A DNA stretch of 55,190 bases from assembly GCA_021158405.1 (NCBI GenBank), contig JAGGUP010000147.1:1-55190 (forward strand), in the 5' to 3' direction. The position numbers and the translations under genes are program-made. This stretch comes from Bacteroidales bacterium (GTDB taxonomy: Bacteria > Bacteroidota > Bacteroidia > Bacteroidales > UBA12170). Of the stretch, positions 31,263 to 40,090 are shown in pieces. The notes under the pieces are model-generated. The model made no database searches and was not told where the DNA came from. It worked only from the letters and a program-made list of their open reading frames with translations. Each line of letters begins with the position of its first letter. Position 1 is the stretch's first letter.

Positions 31263-32987
31263 TTAAGGTAGTTTTATTTCGATGTGTTTTTGAATAACTT
31301 CAATTAATTTTTCCGGAGAGAAGGGTTTGCTAATATATTCGTTCATTCCTACAATAAAACATTTTTCAATATCCTCTTTAATTGTATTTGCTGATAAGGC
31401 AATTATCAAGCAAGACGGAAGCTCTTTTCCCGTTTCAATAGCTCTTATTTTAGAAGTCGCATCAAAGCCATTCATTACCGGCATTTGAAGATCCATGAGC
31501 ACGATTTTAAATTCTCCATTCTGAAAACGTTCCACGGCTTCAAAGCCATTTTCAGCAATTTCAACATTGAATCCAAATTTCTTTAAAGCAAAAAAAGCGA
31601 TTTTCTGATTTATCTTGTTGTCTTCAACTAATAAAACAGGTAATTGTTCAGGTGTGCGAGCCTCTCTTTTCTCAATTATTGAAGATCCTTTATTCAAATC
31701 TACACTAAACCAAAAGGTACTTCCTTTATATTCAGCACTTTCCAAACCAATTATTCCACCCAAATAAGAAACCGTTTTTTCAGCCATAGCCAACCCAATT
31801 CCGGTTCCTTGATAGCCCTTTGTACTCGATGAATCTCCTTGTGTAAAGGAGGAAAACAATTCTGATTGCAATTCCTTCTTTATTCCCAATCCAGTATCTT
31901 TAATACTAAATTTCAAACGGATATTCTGCTCTTTCTGCTGTTCTGCCTGAACAAATAAATGCACAAAACCTTTGTTCGTAAACTTAATAGCATTCCCAAT
32001 CAAAATATTTAATATCAATTTTATTTTTTCAACATCTCCAATAAAAATATCCGGCAAACCTTGAGCTATAAAGCTTTGCATATCGATCATTTTTATCTTT
32101 ACCTGATCTTGATATTTATCATTTACTTCCTGAATTAAGTTGCGTAAATTAAATGTTTCGTTATGAAGAATCCATTCGCCTTTATCAAGCGATTCTAAGA
32201 GCAACATAGAATCAACCATTTCTAACAAAGAGGCTCCGGAGCTATTAATATTCTCAACAAGTTCGATGGCTAGTTTATCAGTTAGCATGGGCTTTAAAAG
32301 TGCGCCACTACCCAAAATACCATGTAAAGGAGTCCGTATTTCATGACTTAAATTAGTTAAAAAGGCTTGTCTACTTTTCACGCCTAATAATGCTTTCTCT
32401 TTAGCGATTTCCAACTCTTTCTTAAATTGCAACCGTTCACTAAGATCAAAACAATAAACCATCACTCCTTCTGTCTGGTCTTCAATATCCTTCATAGGAA
32501 AGAGATAAGCATTCAAAAGCAACTGTTCTTGTTCCAGTCCAAACATGATTTCTTTACCTTGTACTTCTCTCCCTTGCTCAATTACCTGCTTTTCTATTTG
32601 CTCCAATTCCGTCAAATAATGACCAATCTGTAAGTGATCATTTTTTAAACCAATGAGTTCGTCGATTGAAAGATTAGCCAGTACAGCAAAGGTCTGGTTA
32701 GCGTAAGTATATTCAAGATTTTTGTTTTTAAAATAAATCATTGCAGGTGACAAGGCTAAAAAATCTCGAACTTGCTTTAAGGCCAATTTCAGTAAAGAAA
32801 GCTCCCGATTGCTTTCAAGTTTACTTTTTAGGCTTTGTATTTCCTTGTCTTTCCGTTTTAATTCAGCCTGAAACCGTTTCAATTTGTTAGCGCTTTCCTT
32901 ATCAATATTATCTGAGTTCTTTCTCATTTTTTGTATTGACAAAGGCGTGTCTGAATAATCTTTAATATTTTTTCCTGATTCTAACAT
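31263..32987 (-). CDS. cytoplasmic PAS hybrid histidine kinase with receiver domain
   Basis: A 574-residue soluble signalling protein. Domain order: coiled coil (about 28-75, many K/E/L), PAS domain (about 75-185, SPAMIYFKNKNLEYTYANQTF), HisKA with H215 in NLSHEIRTPLHG, HATPase_c (N box IGNAIKFTNKG, G boxes DTGLGIKK and GTGIGLAMAEK), and a C-terminal receiver domain with phospho-acceptor D499 in VLMDLQMPVMNG. There is no transmembrane segment, so it senses something in the cytoplasm. I start at ATG 32987; an in-frame TTG at 33005 would add six residues. No output regulator adjoins it, so the partner is unknown. It converges on the tsf terminator. Confidence 0.92.
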   Translation of the reverse strand: MLESGKNIKDYSDTPLSIQKMRKNSDNIDKESANKLKRFQAELKRKDKEIQSLKSKLESNRELSLLKLALKQVRDFLALSPAMIYFKNKNLEYTYANQTFAVLANLSIDELIGLKNDHLQIGHYLTELEQIEKQVIEQGREVQGKEIMFGLEQEQLLLNAYLFPMKDIEDQTEGVMVYCFDLSERLQFKKELEIAKEKALLGVKSRQAFLTNLSHEIRTPLHGILGSGALLKPMLTDKLAIELVENINSSGASLLEMVDSMLLLESLDKGEWILHNETFNLRNLIQEVNDKYQDQVKIKMIDMQSFIAQGLPDIFIGDVEKIKLILNILIGNAIKFTNKGFVHLFVQAEQQKEQNIRLKFSIKDTGLGIKKELQSELFSSFTQGDSSSTKGYQGTGIGLAMAEKTVSYLGGIIGLESAEYKGSTFWFSVDLNKGSSIIEKREARTPEQLPVLLVEDNKINQKIAFFALKKFGFNVEIAENGFEAVERFQNGEFKIVLMDLQMPVMNGFDATSKIRAIETGKELPSCLIIALSANTIKEDIEKCFIVGMNEYISKPFSPEKLIEVIQKHIEIKLP

Positions 32988-33113
32988 AACATATAAATCA
33001 AGCAAAAAGCAAGAATTAGACCAAACGCTATATCAAGTATAATATATTCTAATCCAAATAATTGCAAATAATGTTTAGAAAATCCATTCTCAAATTGAGA
33101 TTTTTTCCAAATA

Positions 33114-35000
33114 TTATAATCCCCGAATGGCTTTTAAGATACCTTCTACATCAAAGCCACAAATAGATTGTAGCTCTTCTGGTTTTCCATGTTCAATAAA
33201 TTGATCCGGAATACCAAGCGCTGTTATTTGTGCTTTATAATTGTATTTTGCCTTAAACTCAGCAACTGCACTTCCTAATCCCCCTTTTAAACTTCCATCC
33301 TCAATCGTGATCACTTTTTCATATTTACTAAAAACGGAATGCAATAAATCTTCATCAATAGGTTTAAGAAAACGCATATCAAAGAGAGCGATATCCTTTT
33401 CCTCTTGCATTTTAATAGCCTCTGATGCAAAATTACCAACATGTCCCAACGAAAGTATGGCCAAATTATTTCCGTTTTTTATCATACGTCCTTTCCCAAT
33501 AGGAAGAATTTCAGGTATATTTCGCCAATGATCAAGCACTCCTCTTCCCCGTGGGTAACGGATTGCAAAAGGACCTTGATCGTAATTTTCGGCAGTAACC
33601 ATCAAATTTCGTAACTCGGTTTCGTTCATAGGTGCGGAAATCACCATATTTGGTACAGTATGTAAATAGGCCAAGTCGAATGCGCCATGATGTGTTGATC
33701 CATCTTCACCCACTAATCCGGCACGATCAATACAAAATACAACCGGCAATTTTTGCAATGCAACATCATGAATAATCTGATCGTAAGCTCTTTGCATAAA
33801 GGTAGAATAGATCACACAAAAAGGCTTCATTCCCGCGGCAGCTAAACCTGCCGCAAAAGTAACCGCATGTTGCTCTGCAATTCCAACATCAAAAGCCCTA
33901 TTCGGCATTGTTTTTATTAATTTCAACATCGAGCTACCTGTAGGCATAGCAGGAGTTATCCCAACTATTTTCTTATTTTTCTCCGCCAATTCCACCAGTG
34001 TTTCCCCAAAAACATCCTGGTATTTTTGCGGTAAATCTATTTTTAATTTTGGGATTAACTTTCCTGTTTTCTTATCAAAATTACTGGGGGCGTGAAATGT
34101 TATAGGATCATTCTCAGCAGTATTTAAACCTTTTCCCTTTTTAGTAATTATATGTAAAATTTTTGGTCCTGGAATTTTTTTTAAATCATTTAAAATCCGA
34201 ATTAAACGTAAAATATTATGTCCATCTTCAGGCCCAAAATATCTAAAATTCAAAGACTCAAAAAGATTGCTTCTACTTAATAATGATATTTTAATAGCGG
34301 TTTCCAGTCTTCGGAAAAATTGTTGGGCTTTACTCACATATTTATTCCGAGAACCTAAAAACCTCCAAATACGATCTTTAATTTTGTTGTAAGTCTTAGA
34401 AGTAGAAATATTGATTAGATATTTGTGTAAAGCGCCACCACCTTCGTCTATGGAAATTCCATTATCATTCAAAATTACGAGCAAATTGGCATTAGAAACT
34501 CCCGCATTATTAAGTCCTTCCATTGCCATTCCACCTGTCATGGCGCCATCTCCAATAACTGCAATATGCTGACGATCAGTTTCTCCTTTTAATTGTGCTG
34601 CCACCGCCATCCCCAAAGCTGCTGAAATAGACGTAGAAGCATGTCCACTACCAAATGCATCGTACTCGCTTTCAGTCATTTTTGGAAATCCGGAAATTCC
34701 ATTTAATTTCCGGTTAGTTTTAAATTCATCTCGTCGACCCGTAAGGATTTTATGTGGATACGCTTGATGACCCACATCCCAGATTAACTTATCATAAGGT
34801 GTATTAAACACATAATGCAAGGCGATGCTGAGCTCTACAACTCCCAAACTAGAAGCCAAATGTCCTGGATTTGTTGATATTACATCAATAATATGCTCAC
34901 GTAATTCAGTGGCAAGCTTGCCCAAGTCTGCCAAATCAACTTTTTTCAAGTCGTCTGGATTATTTATTCCTGCCAATATACTCTTCTCTATTTTCTTCAC
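33114..35000 (-). CDS. dxs: 1-deoxy-D-xylulose-5-phosphate synthase
   Basis: Condenses pyruvate and glyceraldehyde-3-phosphate with thiamine diphosphate, the first step of the MEP isoprenoid route. The 628 residues show WDVGHQAYPHKILTGR (about 75-90), the ThDP/Mg motif GDGAMTGGMAMEGLNNAG, then FDVGIAEQHAVTFAAGLA with the catalytic Glu, and DRAGLVGEDGSTHHGAFDLAYL in the transketolase part. The start appears to be GTG at 35000 (MKKIEKSI). A TAxxTTTG box lies 20 bases upstream. It is divergent from dxr, which encodes the next enzyme. Confidence 0.97.
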   Translation of the reverse strand: MKKIEKSILAGINNPDDLKKVDLADLGKLATELREHIIDVISTNPGHLASSLGVVELSIALHYVFNTPYDKLIWDVGHQAYPHKILTGRRDEFKTNRKLNGISGFPKMTESEYDAFGSGHASTSISAALGMAVAAQLKGETDRQHIAVIGDGAMTGGMAMEGLNNAGVSNANLLVILNDNGISIDEGGGALHKYLINISTSKTYNKIKDRIWRFLGSRNKYVSKAQQFFRRLETAIKISLLSRSNLFESLNFRYFGPEDGHNILRLIRILNDLKKIPGPKILHIITKKGKGLNTAENDPITFHAPSNFDKKTGKLIPKLKIDLPQKYQDVFGETLVELAEKNKKIVGITPAMPTGSSMLKLIKTMPNRAFDVGIAEQHAVTFAAGLAAAGMKPFCVIYSTFMQRAYDQIIHDVALQKLPVVFCIDRAGLVGEDGSTHHGAFDLAYLHTVPNMVISAPMNETELRNLMVTAENYDQGPFAIRYPRGRGVLDHWRNIPEILPIGKGRMIKNGNNLAILSLGHVGNFASEAIKMQEEKDIALFDMRFLKPIDEDLLHSVFSKYEKVITIEDGSLKGGLGSAVAEFKAKYNYKAQITALGIPDQFIEHGKPEELQSICGFDVEGILKAIRGL

Positions 35001-35019
35001 CTCATAAATCGATATGCAA

Positions 35020-35027
35020 CAAAATTA
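35020..35027 (-). promoter_or_regulatory. TAxxTTTG promoter box for dxs
   Basis: TAATTTTG on the minus strand ends 20 bases before the GTG start at 35000, supporting that start. Confidence 0.5.
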
Positions 35028-35131
35028 CTGAAGATTTTTGGTTTAATACTCTTTCATTCTCATTTCAAAGAATAAGCCCTTTTCTTAAGCAATCAAAAGT
35101 GAAATTAAAGGTGGTTCACCACATAAATCCT

Positions 35132-35139
35132 TATTTTTG
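35132..35139 (+). promoter_or_regulatory. TAxxTTTG promoter box for dxr-rseP-lpxH
   Basis: TATTTTTG lies 103 bases before the dxr ATG, implying a leader of about 95 bases. A GTGG-TTCA-CCAC palindrome at about 35112-35123, just upstream, could be an operator; I cannot name a regulator. Confidence 0.45.
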
Positions 35140-35241
35140 CAAAATAAATAAATTGAAACATCTGTAACAAATAGCTAAAACAAACAGAAAAAGGATTATT
35201 ATACTTGTTTCTAAAAGACTGAAATATACAATTATTATTAA

Positions 35242-36402
35242 ATGAAAAAAGGCCTCGCCATTCTTGGATCTACAGGATCTATCGGTACACAAGCATTACA
35301 AGTTATTAGTGCTTGGCCTGATCTTTTTTGTTTGGAATTAATTAGCGGACATAGCAACGCCGAATTACTGTTGTCTCAGATAGAACAATTTCGCCCTAAG
35401 TATGCTGTAATTACTGAAGAAAGGGCTTACAAAAAAGTCTCGAAATCACTTTCCGGCAGTACAACAAACATTTTATTTGGAGAAGAAAATCTACTTCAGT
35501 TATTGGAAATTCAAGAAATTGACACCGTATTAATTGCCATTGTGGGATTTGCTGGTTTAAAACCGCTTATCCATTCTATTCAATATCATAAAAAAATTCT
35601 ACTGGCGAATAAAGAAAGTTTAGTCATTGCAGGTGAATATATTATGCCATTAGCGAAGAAAAATAATTGCAATATTATTCCAATTGATTCCGAACATTCA
35701 GCAATTTTTCAATGCCTTATAGGAGAAGAAAAAAACACCCTTAAGAAGGTAATTCTCACAGCGAGCGGAGGTCCGTTTTTAAATTACGACATTGATAAAT
35801 TCAAACTGATAAAACCTGAAAAAGCGCTTAATCATCCCATTTGGAAAATGGGTAAAAAAGTAAGTGTTGATTCTGCAAGTCTTATGAATAAAGGACTTGA
35901 AGTGATTGAAGCACGTTGGCTTTTCGGTTTGAGACCTAATCAGATAAATGTAATTATTCATCCTCAATCTGTCATTCACAGTCTTGTTCAATTTACTGAT
36001 GGAAGCCTTAAGGCACAGCTTAGCGAAGCAGATATGCGACTTCCGATACAATATGCTTTGCATTATCCAAATCGGGCAAAAAAATCCTTATCACAATTTT
36101 CGTTAATTGACAATACTGAACTCACTTTTCAGCAAGTAGATCGCAAAAAATTTCGTAATCTTGCACTCGCATTTAATGCTATGGAAAAAGGCGGTAATCT
36201 GCCGGCCATTTTAAGTGCTGCTAACGAAGTTGCAGTTCAAGAATTTTTAAACGGGAGATGGCCTTTTTATAGAATTCCCGAATTGGTTGAAGAAATGATG
36301 AACCATCAACTATTTATTTCTGAGCCCGATTTACAAACATATTATGAAACAACAAAAAAATGCTTTGCAGATAGCGAAGCCTACATCAGAAAGCACACAT
36401 AG
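35242..36402 (+). CDS. dxr: 1-deoxy-D-xylulose 5-phosphate reductoisomerase
   Basis: Rearranges and reduces DXP to 2-C-methyl-D-erythritol 4-phosphate with NADPH. The 386 residues open LAILGSTGSIGTQALQVI, the NADPH loop. LANKESLVIAG (about 121-131), IPIDSEHSAIFQC with metal-ligand Asp and Glu (about 149-161), LTASGGPF and the VIEARWLFG block with a further metal-ligand Glu are all present. It is the first gene of a plus-strand run with rseP (3 bases) and lpxH (18 bases). Confidence 0.97.
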   Translation: MKKGLAILGSTGSIGTQALQVISAWPDLFCLELISGHSNAELLLSQIEQFRPKYAVITEERAYKKVSKSLSGSTTNILFGEENLLQLLEIQEIDTVLIAIVGFAGLKPLIHSIQYHKKILLANKESLVIAGEYIMPLAKKNNCNIIPIDSEHSAIFQCLIGEEKNTLKKVILTASGGPFLNYDIDKFKLIKPEKALNHPIWKMGKKVSVDSASLMNKGLEVIEARWLFGLRPNQINVIIHPQSVIHSLVQFTDGSLKAQLSEADMRLPIQYALHYPNRAKKSLSQFSLIDNTELTFQQVDRKKFRNLALAFNAMEKGGNLPAILSAANEVAVQEFLNGRWPFYRIPELVEEMMNHQLFISEPDLQTYYETTKKCFADSEAYIRKHT

Positions 36403-36405
36403 AAT

Positions 36406-37743
36406 ATGGATATATTAGTTAAAGTATTACAATTACTGCTGAGCCTTTCAATTTTAGTTATTATACACGAGTTTGGCCACTTTGCAGCCGCGAAAATATT
36501 TAAAACCAAAGTAGAGAAATTTTACCTGTTTTTCAATCCTTGGTTTTCCCTTTTTAAATTTAAAAAAGGAGAAACAGAATATGGCATCGGCTGGTTACCT
36601 TTAGGCGGTTATGTTAAAATTGCCGGAATGATTGACGAATCTATGGACAAAGAACAAATGAGCCATGAACCTCAACCATGGGAATTTAGATCAAAACCGG
36701 CATGGCAGCGACTAATAATTATGCTTGGTGGTGTGATTATGAATGTTGTTTTGGCGATGTTGATTTATATCGTAATGATGGCTGCCTTGGGTGAAAAATA
36801 CCTGCCTACTTCCGCAGTTAAATATGGTGTACAAGTCGATTCCTTAGGAATGGAAATGGGTTTGCAAAATGGAGATAAGATTTTAAGCATTGACGAAAAT
36901 GAAGTTGAAAATTTCCTGAAAATTCCTGCTTTCATCATTATGGAACAAGCCAAAACTGTTCAGATTGATCGCAACGGAGAATTAGTCAATTTACAAATTC
37001 CAAATGGATTTCTTGCCAAATTAATAAAGTCGGAAAACCCTGGGTTTATTTTGCCTAGAATTCCTGTTCGTATTAGCGGATTTGCCAAAAAATCAAATGC
37101 CCAAACTGCCGGACTTAAAGAAAAGGACTGGATTTTAGCTGTTAATGGTAAAGAAGTCTCTTTTTTCGACCGTTACAGTTATTTTTCAGATAGTATTAAA
37201 GCACATCCTTCTGAAACTGTAGCTATATTAATTGAACGAGAAGGCCAAAAAATCGCTTATCAAGTTCCTGTTAACGATGCAGGTTTGGTAGGTTTAACCG
37301 TAGCCGCTGATATAGAGAATGATTTTGTTTGGAACAGTAAAAAATACAACCTTCTGGAAGCTATCCCTGTAGGGATTAAAAAAGCAAATGACGGCATTGC
37401 CAATTATCTAAAGCAATTGAAACTACTTTTTGCACCAGACGTTCAAGCCTATAAATCGGTTGGTGGCTTTATGCGTATTGGGAGCATCTTTCCTGCTACT
37501 TGGGATTGGGTTCGCTTTTGGGAATTAACTGCCTTTTTATCTATTATGCTTGCCGTTTTGAATATTCTCCCCATTCCTGCATTGGATGGAGGACATGTTT
37601 TATTCTTAATCTACGAATTGATTGCACGCCGTGCGCCTAGCGATAAATTCTTAGAATACGCACAAATGGTAGGTATGTTTTTGCTATTTTCATTGCTTAT
37701 TTTGGCTAATGGAAACGACATCTATCATTATTTTATAAAATAA
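36406..37743 (+). CDS. rseP: RseP-type site-2 zinc metalloprotease
   Basis: An intramembrane protease of the inner membrane. HEFGH at 21-25 provides the zinc ligands H21 and H25 and catalytic E22 in the first helix, and NILPIPALDGGH (about 386-397) carries the third ligand Asp. Between them lie two PDZ-like regions (around 130-190 and 220-300, for example NAQTAGLKEKDWILAVNGKEV). The 445-residue length fits RseP. In other bacteria it cuts anti-sigma factors or leftover signal peptides; the target here is unknown. Placement after dxr is common in bacterial genomes. Confidence 0.95.
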   Translation: MDILVKVLQLLLSLSILVIIHEFGHFAAAKIFKTKVEKFYLFFNPWFSLFKFKKGETEYGIGWLPLGGYVKIAGMIDESMDKEQMSHEPQPWEFRSKPAWQRLIIMLGGVIMNVVLAMLIYIVMMAALGEKYLPTSAVKYGVQVDSLGMEMGLQNGDKILSIDENEVENFLKIPAFIIMEQAKTVQIDRNGELVNLQIPNGFLAKLIKSENPGFILPRIPVRISGFAKKSNAQTAGLKEKDWILAVNGKEVSFFDRYSYFSDSIKAHPSETVAILIEREGQKIAYQVPVNDAGLVGLTVAADIENDFVWNSKKYNLLEAIPVGIKKANDGIANYLKQLKLLFAPDVQAYKSVGGFMRIGSIFPATWDWVRFWELTAFLSIMLAVLNILPIPALDGGHVLFLIYELIARRAPSDKFLEYAQMVGMFLLFSLLILANGNDIYHYFIK

Positions 37744-37761
37744 TTTTTCGATACTAAAAGT

Positions 37762-38547
37762 TTGGAAACGCCAATTACAAAAAAGGTCTATTTTTTTTCA
37801 GATGCCCATCTGGGAATTCCCGATTATGCTTCCAGCTTAAAACGAGAGCGTTTGATTGTGCAATTCCTTGAAAGTATTCAGAAAGATGCCTTGGAAATCT
37901 ATTTGATGGGCGATTTATTTGATTTTTGGTTTGAATATAAAGCAGCTATTCCTAAAGGATATGCACGTTTATTAGGCAAACTGGCTGAGATAACCGATTC
38001 CGGAATTCCAATCTTCTTTTTTAGAGGCAATCACGACATTTGGGCTTTTGATTATTTGCAAAAAGAATTGAATATACAAATTGAGCGCAAACCACAAATT
38101 AAAGAAATCCTTGGGAAAAAATTCTATCTCGCTCACGGCGATGGTTTAGGAAAAGGCGATTATGGCTATAAATTCCTTAAAAAAGTTTTTGAGCTCAAAT
38201 TAAATCAATGGCTTTTCCGATGGGTGCATCCCGATATTGGTTTACGAGCGGGTTCTTTTTTTAGTCGTAGAAATAGATATACCAATGAAGTACATGATCA
38301 GAAAACAAATTATGTAAATCGGCATATTCCTTTGTTAGAAACGGGGCTACCCAAGTATGCTAAAGAAATTATGGCTAAAGGAGAAAAGATTGACTATTTT
38401 GTTATGGGTCATTATCACCGCAAAGAGATCCTTGAATTAGGAAATAATGCCCAGTTTATTTTCCTGGGCGATTGGATAAGTTTATTTTCCTATGGAGTAT
38501 TTGACGGGACTACTTTTGAACTAAAATCCTTTAAATCGCTTGACTAA
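37762..38547 (+). CDS. lpxH: UDP-2,3-diacylglucosamine diphosphatase
   Basis: Cleaves UDP-2,3-diacylglucosamine to lipid X and UMP in lipid A synthesis, at the inner membrane. The calcineurin-type dimetal site is visible: FFSDAHLG (D14, H16), MGDLFDFW (D51), RGNHD (N90, H91), AHGDGLGKGD and GHYHR. The 261-residue length fits. The start must be TTG at 37762: the frame upstream runs straight into the rseP stop without an ATG, and the first internal Met is at MGDLFD. It overlaps the 3' end of convergent trxA by four bases. Confidence 0.92.
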   Translation: METPITKKVYFFSDAHLGIPDYASSLKRERLIVQFLESIQKDALEIYLMGDLFDFWFEYKAAIPKGYARLLGKLAEITDSGIPIFFFRGNHDIWAFDYLQKELNIQIERKPQIKEILGKKFYLAHGDGLGKGDYGYKFLKKVFELKLNQWLFRWVHPDIGLRAGSFFSRRNRYTNEVHDQKTNYVNRHIPLLETGLPKYAKEIMAKGEKIDYFVMGHYHRKEILELGNNAQFIFLGDWISLFSYGVFDGTTFELKSFKSLD

Positions 38548-38840
38548 TTATGCTGTTTTACCAGCTGTATCAATTGATCGGCCTGAAGAACACCTGCTTG
38601 CCTAAAAAGCTGATTTCCATTTTTATACATTGCAATTGTAGGTACGTTTCTAATCTGTAACTTTTGGGCAATGGCTTGATTTTTATCAACGTCTATTTTT
38701 AGGATTTTTACTCCATCACCTAATGCCTCTTTTACTTTCTTTAAAATGGGAGGCATCATTTTACAAGGGCCACACCATTCGGCCGAAAAATCGATTAAAA
38801 CAGGAATGTCTGATTTTATTAATTCGAAAAAATTAGCCAT
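38544..38840 (-). CDS. trxA: thioredoxin
   Basis: A 98-residue disulfide reductase of the cytoplasm. The active site EWCGPCK has C23 and C26. The cis-Pro loop IRNVPTIAMYKNG is present, and ILKIDVDKN precedes it. It is slightly shorter than the 105-109 residue E. coli type. It is the last gene of the run DUF4296 lipoprotein, rsmE, trxA and overlaps convergent lpxH by four bases. Its reductase is probably TrxB, encoded 15 kb downstream. Confidence 0.95.
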   Translation of the reverse strand: MANFFELIKSDIPVLIDFSAEWCGPCKMMPPILKKVKEALGDGVKILKIDVDKNQAIAQKLQIRNVPTIAMYKNGNQLFRQAGVLQADQLIQLVKQHN

Positions 38841-38846
38841 TTTCTA

Positions 38847-39554
38847 TCAACTTTTATTTATAAATGCTAAACTATGACAAGCTACTAAGGCAGCTGTTTC
38901 TGTACGTAAGCGACTCTCAGAAATAGAAACCAGACTTACTCCGGCAGACTTTGCCATTTCAATTTCATTTGTACTAAATCCACCTTCAGGGCCAATAAAA
39001 ATCAAAACATCTTCTTTCTCTTTAATGATGGTTTCTATCCTCTCCTCTTTTGTAGCATTACACCAAGCCAAAAGTATTTTACTTTTATTTTGTTCCTTAA
39101 TTAGCTCACTAAACTTTTTCATAGGATTCATTTGTGGATGATATGCTTTTAATGATTGTTTTACCGCTGCCGTAATCACCTTATTCAATCGATCTGTTTT
39201 TACGCTGCTTCTTTCGGAATGATCGCATAAAATAGGCGTAATCTCATCAATACCAATTTCGGTTGCCTTTTCAAGAAACCATTCAAAACGTTCATTATTC
39301 TTTGTGGGAGCGACAGCCATGTGAAGATGATAATTTCGCTTCCCATATTGTGATTTACGTTCAATAATTTGCAAGTTACACCTCTTGGGATGATTATCGA
39401 TCAACTCTGCTTTAATCATATTCCCCTTACCATCGGTTAACCAAACCTCATCTCCATTAGTCAAACGTAAAACCCTAACCGCATGCTTCGATTCTTCTTC
39501 ATTCAATTGGTAATATTGATCATCCTCAATATCAGGAGTATAAAACAAATGCAT
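38847..39554 (-). CDS. rsmE: 16S rRNA (uracil-1498-N3)-methyltransferase
   Basis: A SPOUT-class RNA methyltransferase acting on 16S rRNA U1498. The 235 residues contain the N-terminal PUA-like part (HAVRVLRLTNGDEVWLTDGKG) and the SPOUT knot: LEKATEIGIDEITPILCDHSERS, IFIGPEGGFSTNEIE (about 173-187) and SLVSISESRLRTETAALVA, which form the SAM site. It lies 6 bases upstream of trxA and 5 bases after the DUF4296 gene, so the three are one transcript. Confidence 0.95.
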   Translation of the reverse strand: MHLFYTPDIEDDQYYQLNEEESKHAVRVLRLTNGDEVWLTDGKGNMIKAELIDNHPKRCNLQIIERKSQYGKRNYHLHMAVAPTKNNERFEWFLEKATEIGIDEITPILCDHSERSSVKTDRLNKVITAAVKQSLKAYHPQMNPMKKFSELIKEQNKSKILLAWCNATKEERIETIIKEKEDVLIFIGPEGGFSTNEIEMAKSAGVSLVSISESRLRTETAALVACHSLAFINKS

Positions 39555-39559
39555 GGATT

Positions 39560-40036
39560 TTACTTTTTTGATTTTTGAGCTTCTGTTTTCAATTTACTTA
39601 AACTATCTATGGTGATTTTCACCAATTCTTCTCGGATAGAATCTTGACGAATACTGTCTAATTTCATTTCCAAACGTATCTCCAGATCTTTTGCTTTAAT
39701 CTTATTCAATAAAATTATTGATTGATCATAAATAGATGTAATAGCGTCCTCATTTTGTGAATAATAAACCAGATTTTCTAAAAATTCTTCTTTAGTAATC
39801 TCATATTTTTTAAAAAGCAAAGGGTAATACACATAATTAGAATCACTTTTCCCTCTTAAAGAAAAAGGAATTTGATTGAGATAGGCTTCTATTAATTGAA
39901 CTTCACTGATAATTTCAGCCATTTTTTCTTCTGTAAGAAGAACTTTTGGAATTTTAACAGGTGCTTGTTTTTTTTCTGCACAAGCAGATAATAGAAAGGC
40001 CACACCCAGAAATACAACAAAAAGACGAATCTTCAT
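39560..40036 (-). CDS. DUF4296 family lipoprotein
   Basis: A 158-residue envelope lipoprotein. The signal LFVVFLGVAFLLSAC ends in a lipobox with the acylated Cys at about residue 19. The mature part has the DUF4296 pattern KVLLTEEKMAEIISEVQLIEAYLN and YYPLLFKKYEITKEEFLENLVYYS, followed by a charged helical tail (LRQD-like repeats DSIRQDSIREEL). The function is unknown; the family is largely confined to Bacteroidota. It leads the rsmE-trxA unit, with a TAxxTTTG box 20 bases upstream. Confidence 0.85.
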   Translation of the reverse strand: MKIRLFVVFLGVAFLLSACAEKKQAPVKIPKVLLTEEKMAEIISEVQLIEAYLNQIPFSLRGKSDSNYVYYPLLFKKYEITKEEFLENLVYYSQNEDAITSIYDQSIILLNKIKAKDLEIRLEMKLDSIRQDSIREELVKITIDSLSKLKTEAQKSKK

Positions 40037-40055
40037 TTTCGTTAAATTTTAAGTG

Positions 40056-40063
40056 CAAAGGTA
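40056..40063 (-). promoter_or_regulatory. TAxxTTTG promoter box for the DUF4296-rsmE-trxA unit
   Basis: TACCTTTG on the minus strand ends 20 bases before the ATG at 40036. Confidence 0.5.
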
Positions 40064-40090
40064 AGTTTTTCCTATTAAAGAATAGCAAGT